Origin: Schauerella fraxinea
Lineage (GTDB): Bacteria > Pseudomonadota > Gammaproteobacteria > Burkholderiales > Burkholderiaceae_B
DNA: 64,000 nucleotides
NCBI GenBank assembly: GCA_030849945.1
Contig: JAVDKK010000003.1
Span: 806,001 to 870,000, forward strand
Direction of reading: 5' to 3'
Shown: in pieces, positions 17,388 to 24,479 of the stretch
Numbering within the stretch: the stretch's first letter is position 1
Layout of the letters: every line of letters starts with the position of its first letter
Notes under the pieces: model-generated
Databases searched by the model: none
What the model saw: only the letters and a program-made list of their open reading frames with translations
What the model was told of the DNA's origin: nothing
Program-made: the position numbers and the translations under genes

Positions 17388-17621
17388 GCCGGTAGATGTG
17401 GGCGGGTGAGCGCCGTCAACACCCTTTTTATCGGCACGTTCAATCAATTGGGGGAGTTCGAATCGGGCGTGGTGTCAGCGCTCGTGGGCGCCGCGCCGGC
17501 CGTGGTGATCGGTGGCTTGGGCACGATTGCCATCGCGGGAATCTTGATGTGGCTATTCCCCGAGTTGCGCAACCTCAAGTCGCTGCATCCTGACGAAGAG
17601 CCGGTCGCGCGACGGGCCTGA
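17388..17621 (+). pseudogene. C-terminal remnant of an EntS-like MFS exporter
   Basis: An open stretch encoding GRVSAVNTLFIGTFNQLGEF, then ESGVVSALVG and a last hydrophobic helix ending in LFPELRNL. This is the conserved last quarter of enterobactin-exporter-like (EntS) MFS proteins, in which GRVSAVN precedes TM11. Only about 75 residues remain. The frame is closed by TGA just upstream (17382-17384), and no transporter sequence precedes it, because the intact SDR gene ends at 17341. A small protein starting at GTG 17406 is formally possible, but a truncated pseudogene is far more likely. Confidence 0.7.
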
Positions 17622-18072
17622 CGTCGATGATGGCGTTTGCGTTTGCGGCGGAGTTTGCCTCTGTTTCTGCGTTTGCCACTGCCTCTGCGTCGGCGGCATC
17701 TGCGTCTGACGTGTCGTGTTGAATGACGCCGACCTTGCCGAGGATGTGTGCGTGTGCCTGCGCCCGCCTCACATCGTCACTTAGCTAACTGACGATATGA
17801 AGCAAATTCGGTGCTCTCCGATCCGCCCATGCGGACCGCTGAGATCAGCCGTTTCGTCGCTACGATGATCCGTTTCGCCGCTACGATTAGATGTTGCGCG
17901 CCGCCACCATGCGCCGTTGCCGGCCGCCACCATTAGCCTTTGCGAACCGCCACCATCAGCCCTTACGAACCGCCACGATCAACTCGTCGAGCTGCCTGAG
18001 CATCGTGGCCACTTCTACGCAACTTATGCAGTTAAATGGATGCAGTTCCATGTCCATTACAAGGAGAGCACG
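17622..18072. other. Noncoding stretch with low-complexity and repeat sequence
   Basis: No convincing gene lies in these 451 bases. The first part (17630-17720) is a low-complexity run of TTTGC/TCTGCG words. A degenerate tandem repeat follows at 17833-17991. The last part holds the leader of the SnoaL-like gene. Confidence 0.6.
17833..17991. repeat. Degenerate tandem repeat, about seven units of 21-23 bp
   Basis: Successive units read like GAACCGCCACCATCAGCCCT with variations (CGTCGCTACGATGATCCG, CGCCGCTACGATTAGATG, CGGCCGCCACCATTAGCC, GAACCGCCACGATCAACT). The unit length is not a multiple of three, and none of the frames gives a sensible peptide repeat, so it is not a coding repeat. It sits directly upstream of the SnoaL-like gene and could be a decayed minisatellite or an array of protein-binding sites. 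Confidence 0.6.
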
Positions 18073-18486
18073 ATGAGCATCGAAGCGAATGTGCAAACAG
18101 TGAAGGATTTCTTCGCTGCCATCGGCAGCGGCGATAAGAAACGTCTGCTGGCCTTGGCCGCCGAAGACATCGAATGGATCATTCCGGGTAAGGACTGGCC
18201 ATTGGCCGGTACGCGGCACGGACACGCGGGGCTGGCGGATTTGCTTGAGACCGCATCCCGGTCGGTAGAAACGTCTACCGAACCCCGGGAATTCATCGCA
18301 CAAGGAGATCGGGTCGTGGTCATCGGCTTCGCCACGGGCAAGATCAAGGCCACGAACAAAACATTCGAGGACGACTGGATTTTTGCGATGACGGTTCGAG
18401 ACGGCAAACTGACGCGCATCCGGGAGTATGTGGACACCCAGGCGCTGGCGCGGGCATCGCAGGGGGATACGGGCGGCCCGGCGTAG
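18073..18486 (+). CDS. SnoaL-like (NTF2 fold) protein
   Basis: Protein of 137 residues with the alpha+beta NTF2-like fold of SnoaL-type ketosteroid-isomerase relatives: N-terminal helix VQTVKDFFAAIGSGDKKRLL, then DIEWIIPG, the strand pair RVVVIGFATGKIK and the final DGKLTRIREYVDT. ATG at 18073 is supported by AAGGAG at 18061-18066. Such proteins act as isomerases, cyclases, lyases or binding proteins; no function can be assigned. Its neighbours on both sides are gene remnants. Confidence 0.85.
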   Translation: MSIEANVQTVKDFFAAIGSGDKKRLLALAAEDIEWIIPGKDWPLAGTRHGHAGLADLLETASRSVETSTEPREFIAQGDRVVVIGFATGKIKATNKTFEDDWIFAMTVRDGKLTRIREYVDTQALARASQGDTGGPA

Positions 18487-18516
18487 ACTAGCCGGTAGGA
18501 GGTGCAGGCCAATCAC

Positions 18517-18585
18517 CTATTCCATTTGCACCACAACTTTGCCTTTGGCCCGTCCACCGTCGATACAAGAAAAGGCCCTGATCTC
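18517..18585 (-). pseudogene. C-terminal fragment of a zinc-type alcohol dehydrogenase/quinone oxidoreductase
   Basis: Directly behind the SDR stop, in another frame of the minus strand, about 21 codons end in GRAKGKVVVQME followed by TAG at 18517-18519. This matches the conserved C-terminus of medium-chain dehydrogenases (GRARGKVVL-type). The rest of the gene is absent. It is best explained as the residue of a deletion that joined the SDR gene to the tail of a former neighbour. Confidence 0.5.
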
Positions 18586-19363
18586 ATCGATAGCGTTCGG
18601 CGACTTCGGCCTGACGGAGGTCGGAGATCAGTCCTACGCGTGCGCCATCCAGTGCTTCCCAGTGCGCGGCATCGTGCAACTGTGGGATCGTGACGCGTTC
18701 GCGGCGGTCGAAACCAGCCAGCGCGGCGTCGACCAATTTATCCACATCCAACAACTCGGACAGCGTATTGACGTCGATGCCCGCGCGCGCCCAGATCTCG
18801 GTGCGCGTGCCTGCAGGCAGCACCGCCTGTACGTATACGCCCTTCGGCGAGAGTTCCAGGCTGAGTCCTTGGGAGAGAAACAGCACAAACGCTTTGGTCG
18901 CGCCGTACACCGACATGCCGAATTCGGGCGCGAGTCCCACGACCGATCCGATGTTTACGATTGCGCCGTTCCCATTTCGCGCCAGGCGCGGGGCAATGGC
19001 ACTCGCCAGCCTGACCAATGCGGTCGTGTTGAGCGTGACCAGACGGGCAACATCGTCAGTGGACTGGTCGATGAAGCTGCCCGATAGCGTGGCGCCGGCG
19101 TTGTTGATCAGCGTGTCGATCGTAGCGTCTTCGCGCAGTCGTGCTTCCACGACGGCCAGATCGCTGGGCTGGGTGAGGTCGCCCGCCAGGATGGCAACGG
19201 CCACGCCGGTGTCTTTGCGCAGGCGCTCGGCCAGCGCCTCCAGCCGCGCCTTGTCGCGGGCAACCAGCACAAGGTCGTGACCTCGACGCGCGAAGCGTTC
19301 GGCATAAATGGCGCCAATGCCGGTGGAGGCGCCGGTGATGAGAACAGTGGAGGGGGAAGTCAT
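18584..19363 (-). CDS. Short-chain dehydrogenase/reductase
   Basis: SDR of 259 residues with TGASTGIG (10-17), INNAG (86-90), S140 in NIGSVVG and Y153-x3-K157 in YGATK. It resembles the DltE-like or fatty-acyl-type SDRs whose C-terminal half carries a long specificity region. ATG at 19363 begins MTSPSTVLITGAS; the upstream in-frame methionine would add a non-conserved stretch. It follows the NemA-like OYE gene by 57 bp on the same strand, so the two are probably co-transcribed under the divergent TetR regulator. The C-terminus may have been affected by the deletion that left a dehydrogenase fragment just behind it. Confidence 0.88.
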   Translation of the reverse strand: MTSPSTVLITGASTGIGAIYAERFARRGHDLVLVARDKARLEALAERLRKDTGVAVAILAGDLTQPSDLAVVEARLREDATIDTLINNAGATLSGSFIDQSTDDVARLVTLNTTALVRLASAIAPRLARNGNGAIVNIGSVVGLAPEFGMSVYGATKAFVLFLSQGLSLELSPKGVYVQAVLPAGTRTEIWARAGIDVNTLSELLDVDKLVDAALAGFDRRERVTIPQLHDAAHWEALDGARVGLISDLRQAEVAERYR

Positions 19364-19420
19364 GTATTTTTCTCTCGAATGAAAAGGTGAGTGCATGCCG
19401 TGCCGGGCATGGCAAAAACG

Positions 19421-20515
19421 CTACGCGGCGTTGGCGTTGGCAAGTGTCGGATAGTCGATGTAGCCTTTGGCGCCACCGCCATACAGCGTGGCGGGATCCA
19501 ACGCGGCGAGAGATGCACCAGTCGCCAGCCTTTCCACCAGGTCGGGATTGCTGATGAAGGGGCGACCGAAGGCAATCAGGTCTGCCTTGTCTGCATTGAG
19601 ATGGACGTTGGCTAAGTCGAGCCCATAGCCGTTGTTGGCCAGATAGGTGTTCTTGAAGCGCCGACGTAATCCATCGAAGTCGAAAGGCGCGACATCGCGA
19701 GGCCCGCCAGTGGCACCTTCCACAACGTGCAGGTACACAATGTTTTGTGCACTGAGCCGATCGACGATGTAATCGTATTGCGGTTGCGGGTCCGTGCACG
19801 ATATGCCGTTGGCCGGCGAGACGGGAGAGAGACGAACGCCCGTGCGGTCGGCGCCGATTTCATTGGCCACTGCGGCCGTGACTTCAAGCAGTAAGCGCGC
19901 GCGATTCTCGATCGAGCCGCCGTACGCATCGGTGCGGATGTTGGCGCCGTCTTTGATGAACTGCTCCAGCAGATAGCCGTTCGCGCCGTGAATCTCGACG
20001 CCATCGAATCCTGCATCGATCGCATTGGACGCAGCGCTGCGAAATTGCTCAACGATGTCCGGAAGCTCCGCCAACAGGAGCGCGCGCGGATGCGAGACAT
20101 CGGCAAAGCCATTGTTGACGAAGGTCTTGGTTTCGGCGCGGATCGCGGATGGCGCAACGGGCGCTGCGCCGTCGGGCTGCAGATCGACATGAGATACGCG
20201 ACCGACGTGCCACAACTGAACAAAGATTTTCCCGCCTTTGGCATGGACGGCGTCGGTCACTTTGCGCCAGCCTTCGATCTGCGGTGGCGTGTAGAGACCG
20301 GGGGTGTCTTGGTATCCCTGAGCTTGCGCCGAGACCTGCGTGGCTTCCGTAATGATCAGGCCTGCTGAAGCACGCTGGCTGTAATAGGTTGCGGCCAGCT
20401 CGCTGGGCACCAGTCCGACGCCTGCGCGATTGCGCGTAAGCGGAGCCATCACGATGCGGTTTGAAAGGGCAAGTGCACCGAGGTGATAGGGCGTGAAAAG
20501 CGTGTTTGTCGTCAT
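19421..20515 (-). CDS. Alkene reductase, Old Yellow Enzyme family (NemA-like)
   Basis: FMN-dependent ene-reductase of 364 residues, full length. It begins LFTPYHLGALALSNRIVMAP, with LTRNR and the substrate-binding pair H176/N179 in EIHGANGYLLEQF followed by Y181. The C-terminal FMN-phosphate region (LIAFGRPFISNPDL) is intact. Enzymes of this group reduce N-ethylmaleimide, nitro compounds and activated alkenes with NADPH. ATG at 20515 opens at MTTNTLF; the longer frame to 20569 adds non-conserved sequence. It is divergent from a TetR gene, the same layout as nemR-nemA. It is the intact counterpart of the broken OYE gene at 9074-10171. Confidence 0.9.
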   Translation of the reverse strand: MTTNTLFTPYHLGALALSNRIVMAPLTRNRAGVGLVPSELAATYYSQRASAGLIITEATQVSAQAQGYQDTPGLYTPPQIEGWRKVTDAVHAKGGKIFVQLWHVGRVSHVDLQPDGAAPVAPSAIRAETKTFVNNGFADVSHPRALLLAELPDIVEQFRSAASNAIDAGFDGVEIHGANGYLLEQFIKDGANIRTDAYGGSIENRARLLLEVTAAVANEIGADRTGVRLSPVSPANGISCTDPQPQYDYIVDRLSAQNIVYLHVVEGATGGPRDVAPFDFDGLRRRFKNTYLANNGYGLDLANVHLNADKADLIAFGRPFISNPDLVERLATGASLAALDPATLYGGGAKGYIDYPTLANANAA

Positions 20516-20614
20516 GAATGATCTGTCGAATCGTCGTTGCTCAGGCAGAGCAGTGATGGGAAATGGCATCGCTTCGTTAGCGGCTGAATGCGCATATCGA
20601 GCGAAAGTGAGTCA

Positions 20615-20631
20615 ATGATGTCGATCATCAT
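20615..20631. promoter_or_regulatory. Candidate TetR operator
   Basis: Inverted arms ATGATG and CATCAT with a 5-bp spacer (TCGAT), total 17 bp, midway between the divergent OYE and TetR starts. Size and symmetry fit a TetR dimer site. Confidence 0.4.
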
Positions 20632-20648
20632 CTTTAATGTCAAGAACT

Positions 20649-20676
20649 TTGATTATGACTAACATCAATGTATATT
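20649..20676 (+). promoter_or_regulatory. Promoter-like elements for the TetR gene
   Basis: TTGATT (20649-20654) and TATATT (20671-20676) with a 16-bp spacer form a plausible sigma-70 promoter 38 bp before the TetR ATG. The TTGAT half also forms an inverted repeat with ATCAA at 20664-20668, a possible second regulator site. Confidence 0.45.
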
Positions 20677-20714
20677 CGAGCCTTGAGCAGGTCTAAAGCA
20701 AACAAGGTTTACCC

Positions 20715-21299
20715 ATGAAAGTCACGAAAGCCCAGATGCAGGCAAACCGCGCGCACATCGTCGAAACCGCGGCAACGCTGTTTCGAGAGCGGGGCTACGA
20801 CGGCATAGGGGTGGCGGACTTGATGGCGGCCGCAGGGTTCACGCACGGTGGCTTCTACAAGCACTTCGGCGCGAAATCGGACTTGATGGCGGAAGCGGCA
20901 ACCTGTGGTTTGGTGCAGTCGGCTGCCAAGGCAGAAGCGCTGACAGCGACCGACTTTATCCAACACTACCTGTCAAGGCAGCACCGCGATGCGCCCGGGC
21001 AGGGCTGCACGATGGCTGCGCTGAGCGGCGACGCTGCACGCCAACCTGAGTCTGTCAGGAACGCTTTCGCCGAGGGCATCGAGGGTTGGGTGGCGACCCT
21101 GAGCGGTTTATCCGGCACGTTGCCGGACAGCGCGTCGAGCCCCGACATGCGCGCCGAGCATATCCGTGTCATCGCGCAGGTTGTGGGGGCAATGGTGCTC
21201 TCGCGAGCTTGCCCGGATGATTCTCCGCTTGCCGACGAAATACTGGATGTTTGTCGACGAGAAGCCCTGTCTAGGCTGCCGCATGGCGACGCGGTCTGA
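20715..21299 (+). CDS. TetR/AcrR-family regulator (NemR-like)
   Basis: TetR repressor of 194 residues. The DNA-binding domain covers about residues 8-55: IVETAATLFRERGYDGIGVA, then LMAAAGFTHGGFYKHFGAKS. The ligand domain holds several cysteines (C64, C98 and one near 153), which could matter because the E. coli relative NemR senses electrophiles and hypochlorite through cysteine. It is divergent from a NemA-like OYE gene and an SDR gene and is their likely repressor. Confidence 0.9.
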   Translation: MKVTKAQMQANRAHIVETAATLFRERGYDGIGVADLMAAAGFTHGGFYKHFGAKSDLMAEAATCGLVQSAAKAEALTATDFIQHYLSRQHRDAPGQGCTMAALSGDAARQPESVRNAFAEGIEGWVATLSGLSGTLPDSASSPDMRAEHIRVIAQVVGAMVLSRACPDDSPLADEILDVCRREALSRLPHGDAV

Positions 21300-21308
21300 C
21301 GCTGTCTT

Positions 21309-21348
21309 ATACCCCCTACCAGTATATGTGTATACTCCCGGCTAGTAT
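21309..21348. promoter_or_regulatory. Two FrmR-type operator sites before frmA
   Basis: Two 17-bp elements with the same design lie 23 bp apart start to start: ATACCCCCTACCAGTAT (21309-21325) and ATACTCCCGGCTAGTAT (21332-21348). Each is ATAC-N9-GTAT with a C-rich core. Operators of CsoR/RcnR/FrmR tetramers are typically short inverted AT-rich arms around a G/C tract, so these fit FrmR, encoded behind frmA. They lie 73-112 bp upstream of the frmA start, about two helical turns apart. Confidence 0.6.
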
Positions 21349-21420
21349 TTTTGAGCGACGAGCGAGTGGCTGAAAGTCGGCTATTCGTCGCTCCTCGCAT
21401 CTAGCTTTGAGGAATTTCAC

Positions 21421-22530
21421 ATGAAGTCACGTGCTGCAGTCGCGTTTGCTCCCGGTAAGCCCCTGGAAATCGTTGAGATCGACGTTGCGCCGCCCCGCGC
21501 CGGCGAAGTGCTCATCAGGATTACCGACACGGGTGTGTGCCACACCGATGCCTTCACCCTGTCGGGGGACGATCCCGAAGGCTTGTTTCCGGTCGTATTG
21601 GGCCATGAGGGTGCCGGCATCGTGGTGGAGGTGGGCGCGGGTGTGACCAGCCTGAAGGCCGGCGATCATGTGATCCCCCTCTATACCGCCGAGTGCGGCG
21701 AGTGCCTGTTCTGCAAGTCAGGCAAGACCAATCTGTGTGTGGCCGTACGGGCCACGCAGGGTAAGGGCGTGATGCCCGATGGCACCACGCGCTTTTCCTA
21801 TAACGGTGAGCCGCTTTATCACTACATGGGCTGCTCGACCTTCAGCGAGTACACGGTCGTGGCTGAAGTGTCGTTGGCCAAGATCAATCCGCAAGCCAAC
21901 CACGAACACGTCTGCCTGCTGGGGTGTGGCGTGACCACCGGCATTGGCGCGGTACACAACACGGCCAAAGTGCAGCCTGGCGATTCGGTCGCCGTGTTTG
22001 GCCTGGGCGGTATCGGACTCGCCGTGATCCAGGGCGCACGCCAGGCCAAAGCCGGCCGCGTCATTGCCATCGATACCAATCCGGCCAAGTTCGATCTCGC
22101 GCGCACCTTCGGCGCGACGGACTGCATCAACCCCAAGGATTTCGATAAGCCGATCCAGGAAGTCATCGTCGAGATGACGGGCTGGGGCGTGGATCACTCG
22201 TTTGAGTGCATCGGCAACGTGAACGTGATGCGGTCGGCGCTCGAATGCGCGCATCGGGGCTGGGGACAATCCATCGTGATCGGCGTGGCTGGCGCAGGTC
22301 AAGAGATCTCGACGCGGCCTTTCCAACTGGTGACGGGCCGCACCTGGAAGGGATCGGCGTTCGGCGGCGTCAAGGGCCGCTCGCAGTTGCCGGGAATGGT
22401 CGAGGACGCGATGAAAGGCGACATCGAACTCGCGCCTTTCGTCACGCACACGATGCCACTGGAACAGATCAACGAGGCGTTCGAGCTCATGCACAACGGT
22501 GAATCGATCCGCTCGGTCATCAAGTATTGA
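21421..22530 (+). CDS. frmA: S-(hydroxymethyl)glutathione dehydrogenase (class III alcohol dehydrogenase)
   Basis: Cytoplasmic zinc alcohol dehydrogenase of 369 residues that oxidises S-hydroxymethylglutathione in formaldehyde detoxification; the class also reduces S-nitrosoglutathione. Catalytic zinc ligands include C40 (GVCHTD) and H62 (LGHEGAG). The structural zinc site is C92, C95, C98 and C106 (CGECLFCKSGKTNLC). The NAD site is GLGGIGLAV. The protein ends QINEAFELMHNGESIRSVIKY, the standard terminus. A repressor gene of the FrmR type follows 28 bp downstream, and two operator-like repeats precede it. No frmB (S-formylglutathione hydrolase) is in the window. Confidence 0.96.
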   Translation: MKSRAAVAFAPGKPLEIVEIDVAPPRAGEVLIRITDTGVCHTDAFTLSGDDPEGLFPVVLGHEGAGIVVEVGAGVTSLKAGDHVIPLYTAECGECLFCKSGKTNLCVAVRATQGKGVMPDGTTRFSYNGEPLYHYMGCSTFSEYTVVAEVSLAKINPQANHEHVCLLGCGVTTGIGAVHNTAKVQPGDSVAVFGLGGIGLAVIQGARQAKAGRVIAIDTNPAKFDLARTFGATDCINPKDFDKPIQEVIVEMTGWGVDHSFECIGNVNVMRSALECAHRGWGQSIVIGVAGAGQEISTRPFQLVTGRTWKGSAFGGVKGRSQLPGMVEDAMKGDIELAPFVTHTMPLEQINEAFELMHNGESIRSVIKY

Positions 22531-22558
22531 TCGCCCATAGGCCCTGACTGGAGGCACG

Positions 22559-22834
22559 ATGCCATCTACCCCCGCTGAAAAGAAACGCGTGCTGGCACGG
22601 GTGCGACGGGTGCGCGGCCAGCTCGACGCACTCGCCGTTGCGCTGGAAAAGGGGGCGGAGTGCGGACCCGTGTTGCAGCAGATCGCGGCAATTCGGGGCG
22701 CCGTCAACGGCTTGATGGCCGGCGTGCTGGAGAGCCATCTGCGCGAGGAGTTCACCACGCTGGCCAACACCACGCCCGAACAAACCGCGTCGATTGACGA
22801 GGTGGTATCGCTCGTGCGCACCTACCTCCGGTAG
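22559..22834 (+). CDS. frmR: Formaldehyde-responsive repressor FrmR (CsoR/RcnR family)
   Basis: Small helical repressor of 91 residues, very close in layout to E. coli FrmR: MPSTPAEKKRVLARVRRVRG, then GAECGPVLQQIAAIRGAVNG and LESHLREEF. The formaldehyde-sensing pair P2 and C35 is present, and H60 matches the third family ligand position. In E. coli formaldehyde crosslinks P2 and C35 and releases DNA. The gene order is frmA-frmR here, the reverse of the E. coli frmRAB operon, so the repressor would be made from the promoter it controls. Confidence 0.93.
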   Translation: MPSTPAEKKRVLARVRRVRGQLDALAVALEKGAECGPVLQQIAAIRGAVNGLMAGVLESHLREEFTTLANTTPEQTASIDEVVSLVRTYLR

Positions 22835-22919
22835 TGCGGCGCCAGCTGCGCGTCACTTGTGACGACGCATGCGTTTCTTGCTTGCCCGACCCGCGCTGGC
22901 ACGCCCTCGGCGGTGCACG

Positions 22920-23207
22920 CTATGCGATCTTGGCCAGATCGGTGATATCGAGGGAGGCGTATTGACCGAGCACGGCGGACAGTTTCTGAAATGCCTCCGC
23001 CTCGCCATGGGTCTTCAAGGCTTGCGCATCCTGCCATTGCTCGATCATGACGAATCTGCCGGGTTTCGCGAGGTCTTGGTGCAGGTCATATTGAATGCAT
23101 CCAGGCTCCTTGCGCACCGCGAGCACGGCGGCTTGTAGCGCCTCGCTCACGGTATCTGCGTGTGCCGGTTCAGCGGTGATCACGGCGACGATAAATTTGA
23201 CAGTCAT
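22920..23207 (-). CDS. Antibiotic biosynthesis monooxygenase (ABM) domain protein, YgiN-like
   Basis: Protein of 95 residues with the dimeric ABM ferredoxin-like fold: opening MTVKFIVAVITAEPAHADT, then EPGCIQYDLHQDLAKPGRFV and MIEQWQDAQALKTHGEAEAF. Relatives such as YgiN are quinol monooxygenases; others are heme-degrading. Without heme or quinone contact residues that I can identify securely, the substrate stays open. It is downstream of the quinone-oxidoreductase-like gene (23267-24280) on the same strand, 59 bp away, so a shared quinone theme is plausible. Confidence 0.87.
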   Translation of the reverse strand: MTVKFIVAVITAEPAHADTVSEALQAAVLAVRKEPGCIQYDLHQDLAKPGRFVMIEQWQDAQALKTHGEAEAFQKLSAVLGQYASLDITDLAKIA

Positions 23208-23266
23208 GGTGCGATCCTTTTTTCAGTGGCTTATCCGGCCGCGGGGCGGCCCAAGCCCATCAGCGT

Positions 23267-24280
23267 TCAGAATCCTTCGAGCACAATCTTGCCACGTGCC
23301 CGATTCGTTTCGATGAGTTCGTGTGCACGCCGCAGGTTCGCCGCGTTGATCGTTCCCAACGTTTCGTTCAGCGTCGTGCGCAGCACGCCTGAATCGATCA
23401 GCGAGGCCACGCGCTTGAGTAGTTCGTGTTGCCGAATTTGATCGGGCGTCGAGAACATCGAACGCGTAAACATGAACTCCCAGTGCAGCGATACGCTCTT
23501 CATCTTGAGCTTGCGGAAGTCGAACAAATCGGGATCGTCGATCAACGCGAGATGCCCCTGCGGATTGATCGAGGCAACGATCTCGTCGAAGTGGGCATCC
23601 GTCTGGTTAAGCCCAATGATGTAATCGACACCATCGAAGCCGATCCGCTTCAATTCTTCCGACAGCGGCTTCGTGTGGTCGATGACGTGGTGCGCGCCAA
23701 GATCGCTCACCCATTTCGTCGTTTCCGGCCGCGATGCGGTACCGATCACGGTTAGACCGGTCAATTGACGCGCCAGCTGCACCAGAATCGAACCGACGCC
23801 GCCCGCCGCGCCGATCACGAGCAGGGTGGCGTCTGACTTCTCTTTGCTTTGCGAAATCTTCAGGCGATCGAAAAGCAGCTCCCATGCCGTGATCGTCGTC
23901 AGCGGTAGCGCGGCCGCGGCTGCAAAGTCCAGCGTCGTGGGCATGGGTCCAACGATACGTTCATCGACGATGTGCAGTTCGCTATTGGTGCCAGGACGCA
24001 CCAGGGATCCGGCGTACCACACCTTGTCGCCCGGTTTGAACAGCGTGACGTCTTTGCCCACCGAGCGCACGACGCCGGCGGCGTCCCAGCCGATGACTTT
24101 GGGCTGGCCGTCATCTGGTGCTTTGTTCGCGCGAATCTTGACGTCGACGGGATTGACCGACACCGCGCGCACCTCCACCAGCAGGTCGCGGTTGCCGGGC
24201 ACGGGATCGGGCAGGGTCAGATCGACCAGCGATTCGGCATCGCTGATCGGCAAATTGCGGTAATAACCAATGGCTTTCAT
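23267..24280 (-). CDS. Zinc-binding alcohol dehydrogenase family protein (quinone oxidoreductase-like, MDR)
   Basis: Medium-chain dehydrogenase of 337 residues. ATG at 24280 starts MKAIGYYRNLPISDAESLVD and is preceded by GGAG; the longer frame to 24385 adds non-conserved sequence. The GroES-like domain (LLVEVRAVSVNPVDVKIRAN) lacks the zinc cysteines of true alcohol dehydrogenases. The NADPH motif is GAAGGVGSILVQLARQ. It belongs with zinc-free quinone oxidoreductases, close to the ZADH-family subgroup that ends in RARGKIVLEGF. Upstream on the same strand is a LysR gene (24480-25367). Confidence 0.9.
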   Translation of the reverse strand: MKAIGYYRNLPISDAESLVDLTLPDPVPGNRDLLVEVRAVSVNPVDVKIRANKAPDDGQPKVIGWDAAGVVRSVGKDVTLFKPGDKVWYAGSLVRPGTNSELHIVDERIVGPMPTTLDFAAAAALPLTTITAWELLFDRLKISQSKEKSDATLLVIGAAGGVGSILVQLARQLTGLTVIGTASRPETTKWVSDLGAHHVIDHTKPLSEELKRIGFDGVDYIIGLNQTDAHFDEIVASINPQGHLALIDDPDLFDFRKLKMKSVSLHWEFMFTRSMFSTPDQIRQHELLKRVASLIDSGVLRTTLNETLGTINAANLRRAHELIETNRARGKIVLEGF

Positions 24281-24479
24281 CGTTGCACTCCAGGTGTAGG
24301 GATCCGACGGTCTTCGGGCACTGGGCCGCAGTGCGGGGCGGGTGCCTCCGAGGAGAGTGACCGTGATGGCTTCCATCATCCGCACAAAACGATCCTGTTA
24401 ACAGACGGGAAACGCGATATCAGTTTAATGTGAAGGCGCGCGAAATCCCCTGAGCTCGCCTCAAGCGTGCTTGTGGAGA

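Noticed and set aside
17575..17772. A 65-codon Ala-rich minus-strand frame behind the MFS remnant
   Set aside because: Low-complexity translation of repeated TTTGC/TCTGCG words, without a ribosome site or conservation pattern.
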